Below, in pieces: positions 46,547 to 58,213 of a stretch of 64,000 nucleotides of DNA (its first letter is position 1; each line of letters starts with the position of its first letter). Under the pieces are notes generated by a model, which made no database searches, was not told the origin of the DNA, and saw only the letters and a list, made by a program, of their open reading frames with translations. The stretch comes from Merluccius polli (Eukaryota; Chordata; Actinopteri; Gadiformes; Merlucciidae): positions 297,501-361,500 of the forward strand of contig JAOPHQ010000568.1 in the NCBI GenBank assembly GCA_030340625.1, given 5' to 3'. A program made the translations under genes and the position numbers.

Positions 46547-48134
46547 TAGGGCTGTCCCGAATACCATATTTTGGGCTCCGGAGCTTCGGTAGTAATCGAC
46601 AGCGAATATTCGAATAAAATATCGAGAAAAAAAAAACTTTTTGCAAAAGGTTTGGTGTGAGGTTTGGTACTATTCGGATCAGTTGCAACTATTTTCCAAG
46701 CAAAGTAAGTGCACGTTTTTATCATGTGTAACGTTACTGTTTAAACGGCGGATAAAAGCTGAGGTGCGCGATTGTTGATGGGGGGGCGGGCGGGATTGTT
46801 GACGGGGGGGGGGGGGGGGGGGGGGGGTGCGACAGTCCTGGACCGGCCCAATAATCTGGACCGGCCCAAAAATAATAATACACAAAATAAAAAATACAAA
46901 ATAATCGGCCTGAAATCGTCCGGCCGAACCTCCCTATGGCAGCCCGTCTCTGGTTATAGGCCTATGCGGCGCTCGTAAAAGCCGAACAATGCGCCTACAT
47001 GCGCTCTTAAAGGTTTGGAAACGATCCAACAAGACTACATCTGTATTCCAATCACAATAAGTAGCCTACTTATCGGCCAACAATAATCAAACAAGGCAGT
47101 AAAAGTGGGCATTAAACTGTATAACTGTTTTGAAAAAAGGGGAAAAGGCTGACATATGCCGATACAATATGCAGCCAGCGCTCGGAAAAGGCTCGCAACA
47201 AAAAGATGAGCCACACATTTAGAAACAATTGCATGAACTATCTAAAAGAAATACCTTAGTCAGAAAACATATATGAGGCTGAACGTTTTGCTAAAATGTC
47301 ACAGTTATGGAAATATTGAAAATGTTGGAGCGGCTGGCTTGACCACGCGAACCGAGAGACGGCTGTCTTGACCGCAGTACGCGATCGGTCATTAATCAAT
47401 AATCGTATTTATCCGTATAACTGCACACAACTTTATTTAAAATCAAATGTAAAACATGTGTGGTTGTATTGTGGTGTCCGGTGCGTGTGGATGTGCGGCT
47501 CCTCCGGCGGAGCGGTTCATGTTAATAGCGGAGTCCGGGAGGGTTCACCTTCACGGCGGAGTTACGAGGGATGTGCGACTATCGGCTTAAAAAATACTAA
47601 AGTGTTTTTTAAAGTTAGAAATATATTAGATATTCAACCGATATTCACGCTCCGAATTACAGTGATCAGACACGGGGAACTAAAGCCGCGATCACCGCAC
47701 CGCTTCAAGACTCACAGTATGCAATACAACGTCCTTTTGATCGATAACAATATAAATTGATCGACACATTTCTTAACGATCAATGATCGATCATCGATTA
47801 ATTATGCCCATCCCTAGTTCCCACACAGCTGAGGTCTTCGGCATTTTGTCTTCCCTTTAACGGCCAAGGTGAACTGAAGCCTGACGTTCACTGCTGTGAG
47901 TGATGTCACGTGCCCAAGCTGAGATGGTATATATTTCCACATCTTAACAGTCAAGTATAAATATAGTACAAGAATGTGCTGACAAAATGTATTTTGCGGT
48001 TCGCCTTTAGTGATAGCCTACATTTAGAAAAACAAACAAAAAAAAAAAACGAATATCCGAATCCCAAAATTGAAAACCGAATACCTACCCAACGAACGAA
48101 TATCCAAATAGTCGAATATTCGGGTGCAGCCCTA
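46547..48134. mobile_element. Non-autonomous hAT element, 1.6 kb
   Basis: Ends TAGGGCTGTCCCGAATA and CGAATATTCGGGTGCAGCCC (plus TA). Perfect 8-bp TSD CTCACAGG (46539-46546 and 48135-48142). It contains a nested relative of the 21124 MITE (about 46764-46952) and sequence ending CCCATCCCTAG at 47817 from another MITE. No transposase. Confidence 0.88.
46764..46952. mobile_element. Nested MITE related to 21124-21282
   Basis: Contains GCGCGATTGTTGATGGGG, a poly-G run of about 25, GGACCGGCCCAA repeats and an end CCTATGGCAGCCCGTCTCTG matching the relative's right end. Confidence 0.6.
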
Positions 48135-48142
48135 CTCACAGG

Positions 48143-48969
48143 ACATACCCAGCCCGGGCATGTGTGAGAGCAGCCTAGACACAGATGTATATTACAAATA
48201 GCGATCTCTAAAGATACTTTTCCTAAGCACATAGACTGCTTCACAGGAACAATATGGGTTAAATTAAGTGATTTGCCGAAAAACAATCATATTTATGTGG
48301 ATAGAACATCCACGTGACCAAAGGTTTGCACTCTTTTTGCCTCTCGCATTTCCTGGTTCTAAGGAGCTGTGTCGCGTTGTGGTTGTAAACTCCTGTGATT
48401 GACAGTTGATCACTAGTGATGTGTGAGTCATGAGTCAATTGTCTATTTTTATCTCTCACTGACTCGATCCTCCTACTTGCTACTAACAAGTGCTAACTGT
48501 GAAGACGAGACTGTGAGAAAAGCAACCACTTTGGCGTTTGTTTTAACTCAGTACTCGCTCTCCCAGGCCCGGTGCCTCCTGCCCTGAGCTGAAGGTCTAA
48601 CTCGTACTAATCACACACACTCGCTCTCCCAGCCCGGAGCTGAAGTCACCTGTGTTGCACGAATCACTCACTCAGTACTCGCTCTCCAAACCAAAGCCCG
48701 CCGTTGGTTAAAGAGAGGGATTTAAAAATAAACGTTTTGCCTTTGAGAACTCTTGGTCTTGGCCTAATCGTATGAATCAATGGGGACTGGGAATGGGTTG
48801 AACTCACTGGTTCAGCGGTTGGGTGACTTGATACTCGGCTGTCACCTCGAGTTGAGCAGCTCTGACTTGCACATGGGTTGAGTGCTTCTTCTGAGCAAGC
48901 CCCCAGGAACAGCGCCTAGCTTTGAAGGCAATTTGACACAGTGTACCAGTGTACCAGCGTGTACCAGAG
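48143..48969. other. No gene recognised
   Basis: 48590-48700 has repeated ACTCGCTCTCCCA segments. Part may be the 5' side of the minus-strand hAT-like remnant. No coding block recognised. Confidence 0.45.
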
Positions 48970-48977
48970 CCGTGTAC

Positions 48978-50572
48978 CAGAGCCGGCCGAGCCAATAAGT
49001 GACCTTTGCGGTGGCATAGGGCGCCGTGGCCAGCAGAGGACCCCTTAGAGAGAGGGAGGGTGGGGGGAAACAAATTCACACACAAAAATAACAAAGAATA
49101 AAATTAAAAGAAATACAGCACATTAAGCATCATAATAAGCATAGCAGTTATTAATTGATTTATTTATTATGGCAAATGAGCTGCCCTGGCGGCTGAGGGT
49201 CACGGAGCGAGCCTGAACATGAGCGGTATGCGTGTCGTCACTCATCACAGGGTCAATCAGAGCGGACAATGTCTGAGAAAACACATCAATATCTGTCTAG
49301 ACATGAACAAAGAAACAAGAGGCGAGAAGAAAAGAAGAGTCGAGGAGATGAAGGTATGTAAGCCTGTAGGCTCCGTTTTTTTATGCCTGTATATGTTGAT
49401 ATACAGCACTACAGGAGAGCATTAGCCTCTTACATTAGCCTTAGCCAAACAATTTTGTATTAATTATGCTACAGTTGCTAACATGCTAACACGCTGAACG
49501 CGATTAGCATCACAACTGCATACAATTGGTATAGTATTAAAATACACACACATGCATTTATCTACTGTAGATTGCAATAAGTCCTCATTCAGGTGGTAAA
49601 ACTGCATTAACCAACATTACAGACATATCTATATATAAATTATTTACTACTGATCGTTATTATAAAGGATATACAAGGGTCTTCTTCAATTTAAGCCATC
49701 ATCTATTATCATTTAAGCCATTATCCATCCATTATCTATAACATTATCTATGGAGCTGTGATGTTCACATCTGGTGTTGTAAAGCATAACAGAACAATAC
49801 ACATTTAGGCAGAAATAGGCCCAGTTTGGCCTTACTGAATAACTTACTAAAATAATGAAGTCAACTATTTGCACTTGAATGCACTCTAACCATTTGTTTG
49901 TCAGTGAATGACTTTCCCAAAGAGACCATGCACACAGGGATGTGCACACACACACACACACACACAGGTTTGGATCTAAATGTATTGAGATTTTACCTAA
50001 TTATTATTGTTGTTATTGATATTGTTGGTGGTGTTTTTTTTACATTATTGTTAACATATTTGGTTTGACTAATTTAAACATTTGAATGTTCTATTTATTT
50101 TTAATATAATTTTATTTTATTATTATTATTTTTATTCAATTTGTTTGTCAAAATGTATGTTATTTTATGTTCATATTGATTTTTTATTATTTAATGTCCA
50201 TATTGATTTATAAGTATTTTGTAGTTTTTGTCTGTTAAACTCTTCTTAACTTGTTTGGCTGTTATTAAAGATTTATCTTTGGTCAGTGATAATCACTTTA
50301 TCAGTCTTTATATTCAGCACTGAGTTCCTTAGTGTCTGTTGTGTCTTGCACTATTTCCACTGGTGGCATCATATTTTTCCTGTTAGACATCAAACATAGT
50401 AGATATAATAATATATAGTCTTAATAGTTATAAGGTAGTTATTGTTTTTCAACAGGTCTTACTTAAAAAAAGAGATGTTGCTTCTGTGCCATATGTAGTG
50501 AGAACACACGACAGTCAGAGGGGGCCCCGACAATATTTTGATTAGGGCCCCCAAGGGCCAGGGCCGGCTCTG
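48978..50572. mobile_element. Probable non-autonomous hAT element, 1.6 kb
   Basis: Ends CAGAGCCGGCCGAGCC and GGGCCAGGGCCGGCTCTG. Flanks CCGTGTAC and CCGTGTAA (8 bp, one mismatch). The interior is AT-rich, with a CA run at about 49946-49966, and contains no transposase. Confidence 0.65.
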
Positions 50573-50823
50573 CCGTGTAATTAAACTTCGGGGTCCGACG
50601 GGTCCAAAAAGCGCACAATCATGGGCTGTAAAACGGTGGATACTTCTTTTTTTTACCGTCACAACCCCCGCAAAATTACTCGTTTCATTATCAGAATTGG
50701 ATCCATTTGGTTTGATAACATTTGGAAAGTCTAGAAGAGCCGCACGATTAAATTATTATATCCCCATTCAAGTTAGTGGATGGCTAAACCGGAAGTTAGC
50801 CGGTTGCGCTTGCTCTACTGACT

Positions 50824-53285
50824 TGGTGACTCCATCCATCCATCCATCCATCCATCTTCTTCCGCTTATCCGGGGTCGGGTCGCGGGGGCAGCAGCCTAA
50901 GCAGGGAAGCCCAGACTTCCCTTTCCCCAGCTACTGCGGCCAGCTCTTCCTGGGGGATCCCGAGGCGTTCCCAGGCCAGCCGAGAGACATAGTCTCTCCA
51001 GCGTGTCCTGGGTCTTCCCCGGGGTCTCCTACCAGTGGGACGTGCCCTGAACACCTCACCAGGGAGGCGTCCGGGAGGCATCCTAACTAGATGCCCGAGC
51101 CACCTCATCTGGCTCCTCTCAACGCGGAGGAGTAGCGGGTCTACTCCGAGCTCCTCCCGGATGACCGAGCTTCTCACCCTATCTCTAAGGGAGAGCCCAG
51201 CCACCCTGCGGAGGAAGCTCATTTCGGCCGCTTGTACTCGCGATCTCGTTCTTTCGGTCATTACCCAAAGCTCATGACCATAGGTGAGGGCAGGAACGTA
51301 GATCGACTGGTAAATCGAGAGCTTTGCCTTTCGGCTCAGCTCCCTCTTCACCACGACGGATCCGTGCAGAGTCCGCATTACTGCAGACGCTGCACCGATC
51401 CGCCTGTCGATCTCCCGCTCCATCCTCCCGTCACTCGTGAACAAGACCCCGAGGTACTTGAACTCCTCCACTTGGGGCAGGATCTCATCCCCGACCCGGA
51501 GGGTGCACTCCACCCTTTTCCGGTTGAGGACCATGGACTCGGACTTGGAGGTGCTGATTCTCATCCCGACCGCTTCACACTCGGCTGCGAACCCGTCCAG
51601 CGAGAGTTGGAGGTCACGGTCTGATGAAGCCATCAGGACCACATCATCCGCAAAAAGCAGAGACCCAATCCTGAGGTCACCAAACCGGACCCCCTCAACG
51701 CCCTGGCTGCGCCTAGAAATCCTGTCCATAAAAATTATGAACAGGATCGGTGACAAAGGGCAGCCCTGGCGGAGTCCAACCCTCACTGGAAACAAGTCCG
51801 ACTTATTACCGGCAATGCGGACCAAGCTCTGACACCGGTCATACAGGGAACGGACAGCCCGTATTAGGGGGTCCGATACCCCGTACTCCCGGAGAACCCC
51901 CCACAGGACTCCCCGAGGGACACGGTCGAATGCCTTCTCCAAGTCCACAAAGCACATGTGGACTGGTTGGGCAAACTCCCATGCACCCTCAAGGATCCTG
52001 CAGAGGGTGTAGAGCTGGTCCACTGTTCCACGGCCTGGACGAAAACCACATTGCTCCTCCTGAATCCGAGGTTCGACTATCCGACGGACCCTCCTCTCCA
52101 GCACCCCTGAATAGACCTTACCAGGGAGGCTGAGGAGTGTGATCCCCCTATAGTTGGAACACACCCTCCGGTCCCCCTTCTTAAAAAGAGGGACCACCAC
52201 CCCAGTCTGCCAATCCAGGGGCACTGCCCCCGATGTCCACGCGATGCTGCAGAGTCGTGTCAACCAAGACAGCCCCACAACATCCAGGGCCTTAAGGAAC
52301 TCTGGGCGGACCTCATCCACCCCCGGGGCCCTGCCACCGAGGAGCTTCCTGACCACCTCGGCAACCTCAGCCCCAGAGATAGGAGGGCCCACACCCGAGT
52401 CCCCAGGCCCTGCTTCCTTACCGGAAGGCGTGTCGGTGGGATTGAGGAGGTCTTCGAAGTATTCCTTCCACCGATCCACAACGTCCCGAGTCGAGGTCAG
52501 CAGCGCACCGTCTCCACCATACACAGTGTTGATGATGCACTGCTTCCCCCTCCTGAGACGCCGGATGGTGGTCCAGAACCTCTTCGAAGCCGTCCGGAAG
52601 TCGTTCTCCATGGCCTCACCGAACTCCTCCCATGTCCGGGTTTTTGCCTCGGTAACCGCCACAGCTGCGCTCCGCTTGGCCTGCCGGTACCTGCCTGCTG
52701 CCTCCGGAGTCCCACAGGCCAAAAAGGTCCTATAGGACTCCTTCTTCAGTTTGACGGCATCCCTCACCGCCGGTGTCCACCAGCGGGTTCGGGAATTGCC
52801 GCCACGGCAGGCACCGACCACCTTGCGGCCACAGCTCTGGTCGGCCGCCTTAACAATGGAGGCGCGGAACATGTCCCACTCGGACTCAATGTCCCCCGCC
52901 TCCCCCGGTACATGGTCAAAGCTCTCCCGGAGGTGGGAGTTGAAGCTCTCTCTGACAGGAGACTCTGCCAGACGTTCCCAGCAGACCCTCACGATACGTT
53001 TGGGTCTGCCAGGTCTGACCGGCATTCTCCCCCACCATCGCAGCCAACTCACCACCAGGTGGTGATCAGTTGACAGCTCCGCCCCTCTCTTCGCCCGAGT
53101 GTCCAAGACATGCGGCCGCAAGTCCGACGACACGACTACAAAGTCGATCATCGAACTGCGGCCTAGGGTGTCCTGGTGCCAAGTGCACATATGGACACCC
53201 TTATGCTTGAACATGGTGTTCGTTATGGACAATCTGTGACGAGCACAGAAGTCCAATAACTGGTGACTCGAGTGACTCAAAAACC
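50824..53285 (-). mobile_element. RTE-type LINE, 5'-truncated
   Basis: Minus orientation. The 3' end is very short and terminates in (GGAT)n repeats (complement of 50829-50856), right after the stop codon. The 5' end breaks off inside the endonuclease region next to unrelated sequence and a (TA)n run, as usual for target-primed reverse transcription. Confidence 0.8.
50866..53280 (-). CDS. RTE-type LINE ORF2: endonuclease end plus reverse transcriptase
   Basis: An uninterrupted 804-codon frame. The N-terminus keeps the last endonuclease blocks (SSMIDFVVVSSDL and LSTDHHLVVSWL). The RT follows: GRAPGVDEVRPEFLK, SNYRGITLLSLPGKVYS, GFRPGRGTVDQLY, CFVDLEKAFDRVPRGVLW (near residue 443), GLRQGCPLSPILF and the catalytic FADD box (near residue 541). 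The C-terminal end has GRPRTRWRDYVSRLAWERLG, typical of the widespread fish RTE/Expander-like LINEs. The first Met is simply the first available; the true protein would begin further upstream in lost sequence. The open frame points to a recent insertion, but without most of the endonuclease it could not move itself. Confidence 0.82.
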   Translation of the reverse strand: MSHSSHQLLDFCARHRLSITNTMFKHKGVHMCTWHQDTLGRSSMIDFVVVSSDLRPHVLDTRAKRGAELSTDHHLVVSWLRWWGRMPVRPGRPKRIVRVCWERLAESPVRESFNSHLRESFDHVPGEAGDIESEWDMFRASIVKAADQSCGRKVVGACRGGNSRTRWWTPAVRDAVKLKKESYRTFLACGTPEAAGRYRQAKRSAAVAVTEAKTRTWEEFGEAMENDFRTASKRFWTTIRRLRRGKQCIINTVYGGDGALLTSTRDVVDRWKEYFEDLLNPTDTPSGKEAGPGDSGVGPPISGAEVAEVVRKLLGGRAPGVDEVRPEFLKALDVVGLSWLTRLCSIAWTSGAVPLDWQTGVVVPLFKKGDRRVCSNYRGITLLSLPGKVYSGVLERRVRRIVEPRIQEEQCGFRPGRGTVDQLYTLCRILEGAWEFAQPVHMCFVDLEKAFDRVPRGVLWGVLREYGVSDPLIRAVRSLYDRCQSLVRIAGNKSDLFPVRVGLRQGCPLSPILFIIFMDRISRRSQGVEGVRFGDLRIGSLLFADDVVLMASSDRDLQLSLDGFAAECEAVGMRISTSKSESMVLNRKRVECTLRVGDEILPQVEEFKYLGVLFTSDGRMEREIDRRIGAASAVMRTLHGSVVVKRELSRKAKLSIYQSIYVPALTYGHELWVMTERTRSRVQAAEMSFLRRVAGLSLRDRVRSSVIREELGVDPLLLRVERSQMRWLGHLVRMPPGRLPGEVFRARPTGRRPRGRPRTRWRDYVSRLAWERLGIPQEELAAVAGEREVWASLLRLLPPRPDPG

Positions 53286-53307
53286 AGACTCATATATACT
53301 CTCATTG

Positions 53308-53308
<1 letters not shown>

Positions 53309-53354
<46 letters not shown>
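53309..53354. repeat. (TA)n microsatellite
   Basis: 23 TA units. Confidence 0.97.
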
Positions 53355-53357
<3 letters not shown>

Positions 53358-53537
53358 CTGCTAGGCAGCGCTCAACTATTTCCCATTGAGCCCTACTCCA
53401 GCCCAAGCTACCTTTAACAAAAGCGAAACATGTCGGACACAGTGGAGCATAACAAGCTCAATATTTCACCTAGAAAAACAAGGTTAAGCTTTAACTGTTA
53501 TGGTGTTAGTTCAATCCTGTCCTGTGTGTATTATAAT

Positions 53538-54899
53538 CAGTGTTGGTCATCTTACTTAAAAAAAGTAATTAGTTACAGTTACAAATTACTCCTCCCAAAA
53601 AGTAATTGAGTTAGTAATTGAGTTACCTAATTGTAAGAGTAATTAGTTACTCAGCAAAGTAACTGTGGTGTTATTTTTCATGTTCTATAACAGGGGTCCC
53701 CAAACTTTTTCCTGTGAGGGCCACATAACTTTTCCCTTCTCTGATGGGGGCCGGGGTCAGTTTGTGACAGGAAAAGTGTGACAATCGCAGGGGTGCCTAA
53801 ATGTAAACATTTATCGTTTTCCAGAAAGCCACACATAACCAAATATTAATGACCCTTTCCGGGATCTTCACAGAAAAAAAAGTCAGGAAATAAATAATAA
53901 CACTAGTAATGAAATAAATAACACAAGCGCACCCCCCCCCCCTCCCCCCCGTCGGTCGTAGGTCCGGGGGTGTGTTACGATCACGCGCCCCCCCGCCCCC
54001 GTTGACCGTCCTGCCAGAGAGTAATCTCGCCTAGGGCGCTAAATTAGGTAGAGCCGGGCCCGAGTCTAGGGTTCGCGTGACCAGACTGGGAAAAAAAAAA
54101 AAAAAAAAAAAAATCATAATGCGTCTCTCAGGGCTCCTAACCGGTTCAAGGAATGAAAACGAAAACCGAAAACGAACGGAATTTTACGAGGAACGGAAAC
54201 GAAAACCAAATGGTCTTCAACTGTTCCGGAACAGAAACGTTATTCTGAAATCCCCAAAACCGGTTAATAACGTTTTTTTTTCGTTCTCTATATAGCCTAT
54301 AAAATTTCACAAAAACATAGCCTATTTCATGAAAAAAAAAAAAAAAATTCCGGTTGCCGCGTTCACTTCGCCACCCGCTAAGCTCAGCTGTCACAAATTC
54401 CCACCACCACCCTGGCGAGAGGCGATTTGGAAGCAACAGTTGCACTGAGCTCTATCTTCGAGTTTCTAGCCCACTTATCCAGAAATGATTTTGATACAAA
54501 ATTACATTTATCATAGAATATAGGCTACAGTCAGCAGCAGTCTGCCTGATATGTGAGATGGATATCGCGAATATTTTTGGATGATTTTTGCGCATTTAGA
54601 CTACTGTGTAAATTAAGGGCAAATACCAATAACTAGGTCTATTGTAAGGTATCGCGCGGGGGGCGCGCGCGATCGTAACACTGGGGACCTACGACGGGGG
54701 GGGGAGGACAAATACGCGTCCGGCAGTCCGGCCTAAAGCCGGACGAATGGCCACCCTAAGTAACGCGCCACTTCACATGCTCAGTAACGGTAACGGCGTT
54801 GCAACGAGGTAAAAAGTAATTAATTAGATTACTCGTTACTGAAAAAAGTAACGCCGTTAGTAACGCCGTTATACTCTAACGCTGTTATTACCAACACTG
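53538..54899. mobile_element. Non-autonomous hAT element with nested insertions
   Basis: TIRs CAGTGTTGGTCATCTTACTT and TTACCAACACTG, with a perfect 8-bp TSD ATTATAAT (53530-53537 and 54900-54907). The subterminal TAATTAGTTAC/GTAACGCCGTT repeats are typical of this fish family. Nested parts include CAGGGGTCCCCAAACTTTTT at 53691, two GC-rich module copies (about 53943-54010, and inverted at about 54655-54705), and a TTAGGGTGGCCATTCG-type terminus (complement) at about 54745-54760. Confidence 0.9.
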
Positions 54900-54907
54900 A
54901 TTATAAT

Positions 54908-55381
54908 ATACATGGTCTGTAACAGTTAACAACAGAGATTGTGCCAGGTCGTGTGCCAGTTTGTGCCAGTCGAGCGACGAACACCGTGCAACGTAATGAG
55001 CCGGAAGAGGCGTACAGATGAGATGTCAATGAATCAGAAGGTGTGCAATCTAGTAGAAGGTGTGCGAAGTGCGAACAGTGCGTGTGCGTAGAGAAGAGAA
55101 GAAAATGGTTTGTGTTTGTGCTTTTCCCGGCTGCGTTCGTCACTCAACTGGTCGTGACTGTTTTCCAAAGATGGCGCCTGCTTGTTTTCGTGAAGGCACT
55201 GGCTTTTTAAACTTTCTTTTTAATAAACTGTCTGTACACTTACAAAGTTCTCAATGCTTCGTTTTACGATTTTGAGCCTTTTTAGTGGTATAGAATTGCG
55301 ATTTATTTTACATGAACATCTGCCCCCACAGATAGTGTTATAAGCTAATTAGCGGTTTTCGAGAACTTTGGTTACATTCGA
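54908..55381 (+). other. Unassigned, with a possible THAP-like start
   Basis: A frame at 55105 begins MVCVCAFPGCVRHSTGRDCF, which resembles the first zinc-binding Cys pair of a THAP domain as found in P-type and Kolobok transposases. It diverges after about 20 residues. Too short to classify. Confidence 0.3.
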
Positions 55382-55439
55382 CTAGAATGAAAACTGATCC
55401 CAGAGAACGGTCGAACTTGGTGGACATGTGTTATGATCA

Positions 55440-56400
55440 TATGGTCTCATTTTGCACTGGAATTGTCCTTTAAAGGGCTGTAAAGCGAGATACCAACGGG
55501 TGATCCGCGCATTGGTATCCTTCATGCGGTGGAGCCACTGAAACGGGGCATGGTCCGACCAGAGGGTGAATGAGTGCCCAAGGAGGTAAAAACGGAGCGC
55601 GTTGACTGCCCACTTGATGGCCAGACACTCCTTCTCCACTGTGCTGTACCTCCCCTCCCATTCCAAGAACTGGTCAGCTCAGAGAAGGCAGAGATGAACC
55701 GCCTATAGTATCCAGCCAATTTTAAGGAATGCCCTCACCTGTTTTTTGGTCTCAGGCCACGAACAGGCCCTAATTGCCTCAGTCTTTATTACCTGCGGGC
55801 GTACCTGCCCACCGCCTAAGTGGTACCCCAAATACCGTACCTCCCTCCGTCCAATTGCACAGTTCTTTGGGTTGGACATGAGCCCCACCCGCCTCAGTAA
55901 CTCGAGCACCACCGCCACTCAGTGAATATGCTGCTGGCATGTGTCACTATGAATAATCAAGGTAGGCAGCAGCATACTCAGCGTGCAGAGGCAGCACCCG
56001 GTCCATGAGATGCTGAAAAGTGGCTGGGGCCCCGACAACTCAAAAGAACTGTATTGAACTGGAACAAACTGTACGGAGTGGAGAAAGACGATTTTTCCTT
56101 AAGAGTCTGGAGGGGAAGAAATCAATAAGGGAATCTGCCAGTAGCCCTTGGTTAAATCAAGTGTCGAAAGAAAATGAGCCGTGCCTAACCTAAAAATGTA
56201 GGAGTTTGTTGACTCGAGGCATCGGATACGCATCGAATTTTGACACATCATTCACCTTGCAATTGTCAACACAGAACCGAAAAGACCCGTCAGACTTGCG
56301 AACAAGCACAATGGGGCTAGACCAGCCACTGTGTGACTCTTCTATTACCCCCATTTCCAGCATCACCTTTAATTCCTCCTGAACAATTTAGCGTTTATGT
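55440..56400 (-). pseudogene. RT and RNase H of the Gmr1-like element
   Basis: Directly after the integrase C-terminus comes EELKVMLEMGVIEESHSGWS with SSPIVLVRKSDGSFRFCVDN (RT start). Then a damaged active-site box near 55955-55967 reads YLDYS where YLDD is expected. Next come ELLRRVGLMSNPKNCAIGRR and VRYLGYHLGGGQVRP, AGYYRRFISAFSELTS, then RNase H (STVEKECLAIKWAVNALRFY and LWSDHAPFQWLHRM). Several frameshifts. The usual linker between integrase and RT is almost absent, pointing to an internal deletion. Confidence 0.72.
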
Positions 56401-57597
56401 TCAGGTAACCTCCTTCCACAATTTTAGGAGATTAAGGTGATAAATCTGTGCCGCCCCACCTCTGTCGGAATACACAACCTCGTAGTCAACATCCCAGACC
56501 TGTCGTGTGACCACAAAGGGTCCTTGCCACTTGGCAAGTAATATTGAGCTGGATGTGGGAAGCAATACTAAGTACTTTATCTCCCGGTGCAAATTATCTC
56601 AGTCAAGTACCTCTATTATACAGCCGGTGCTGACGTTACTGGGCCTGAAGCAAATTCTTGCATGAAATCTGTCCCAGTGCATGGAGTTTTTCTCTCAGGT
56701 CCTTAACGTACTGAATCTCATTTTTACTGGTGCTTGGACCCTCCTCCCAGTTTTCTTTAATCAGGTCCAATACGCCCCCAGTCACAAATGGGGAAAACCC
56801 TGTGGAGGCCTGAGGAACCTCTTGTACTGGGAATAATAGAGGGTCGAGCCATTTATCCCAATTGCGACTATCTTTGTGCACAAACTTGCACAGCATGGAC
56901 TTTAACATCTTGTTAAACCTCTCCACCAGACCGTCTGTCTGGGGATGGTACACGCTGGTATGAATAGATTTAACCACAAGTAACCCATAAAGTTTACGTA
57001 GGGTGCATGACATAAATGCAGTGCCTTGATCAGTTAGAATTTCTTTCAGGATTACAACTCAGGAGATTAATTGAAACAGTGCCTGCACTACACACTTCGC
57101 CAAGACGGAGCGCTTCGCCTCGGGATAACAGGTTGCGTAATCTACAATTACTAATGCAAATCGGTATCCCTGTTCGCTATGGTCTAACGGTCCGATGAGA
57201 TCCATGTCAATTCTCTCAGAGGGGGTCTCAATTAGTGGAAGTGGGCGCAATGGCACTTTTGGGGTGGCTGGGGGATTAACTAACTGACATTCAAGACAGG
57301 ACGCGCACCACCGACCATGTCCGCAGCCATCGGGCTGTGGTGAGCCTCCTGGAAAACCATTTCCCGACGACTTATTGGGATGAGCAAATGGCTCACTTCT
57401 TCCCCTGACTGAGTGTCACGACTCACCCTATATAACCTGTCCCTAACTATCATAAAGAGGGGAAAAGTGACAACCACGTCAGGAGACTGCTCAAGGGGGA
57501 AATCCCCCACTGGGGGAACAACAGGCCTGAGCAGCATCGGACGCCGCACATCCCACATGTCCTTACCAACAGAGAGCATAATTGTGGCAGGACGCAA
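56401..57597 (-). pseudogene. Integrase of the Gmr1-like element
   Basis: 57597-57280 contains VTFPLFMIVRDRLYRVSRDT and the zinc-region start (EAHHSPMAADMVGG). 57256-57059 holds PSERIDMDLIGPLDHSEQGY, the first catalytic Asp block. 57013-56636 holds HPQTDGLVERFNKMLKSMLC with the catalytic Glu. The second Asp block falls in the gap between these frames. 56592-56401 is the C-terminal part (LLAKWQGPFVVTRQ and IYHLNLLKLWKEV). At least three frame breaks make it inactive. Confidence 0.75.
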
Positions 57598-57735
57598 TGT
57601 CTGCAGTGTGGAAATCTAACTATAAAGGCAGTAATCTCTGTGTGTCTGCCATCTGCGATAAGTTCTTCAAACTCACTTCGCACTCGGTGGATGTATCTGG
57701 ACCCAGGGAAGTACAGTATTGAATTTGGGCACATG

Positions 57736-58213
57736 ACACGTTCAATGTATTAATAATACACTTTGAATAGAAAACTAGCGCACACCGGAAGTTGACTTCA
57801 CACCGTGTTGACATCACACAGTGTCCAATTTTTGTCCAACTAACACAAAACGCCCTTCAGGCGTTTCTAACTTTTCACCTTACCTGACCCCTGATCCTTC
57901 TGGCCCCTCAACCCAGCCCTACGCATTGGCCCTTAACCCATCTTCCTTACTCAGGATTGGAATCAGAATTAGGAAATTTATCACCAGGCAGATGGATGCG
58001 AGCAACACCAACAGAGTACCAAATAATGCAAAACAGACACAGAATCTTATCCCACAGCAGCATAAATCAACAATCTACATAGCACATTAAGTGGTTGCTG
58101 CCTATATGTTCTTATGATTGTACAATCTATATAGGATTAAGTAGGATGCAGAAAGGCAGCTAGTTCAAAACTAATTATAGCAGCTTGTAAAAATACTCTT
58201 ACCAGATTATGTT
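57736..58213. other. No gene recognised
   Basis: Unassigned. May include the edge of the gypsy remnant. Confidence 0.5.

Larger units (their letters stand above)
55382..57735 (-). mobile_element. Gypsy retrotransposon remnant with integrase upstream of RT (Gmr1-like)
   Basis: On the minus strand the order is integrase zinc region, integrase core, integrase C-terminus, reverse transcriptase, then RNase H. Standard Ty3/gypsy elements have RT and RNase H before integrase. Integrase-first is the known arrangement of Gmr1-like gypsy elements of fish and other deuterostomes. Frames are broken throughout and no LTR pair is seen. Confidence 0.75.

Noticed and set aside
51232..52735. Plus-strand frames opposite the RTE reverse transcriptase
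   Set aside because: Shadow frames. The minus strand has an uninterrupted 804-codon RT.
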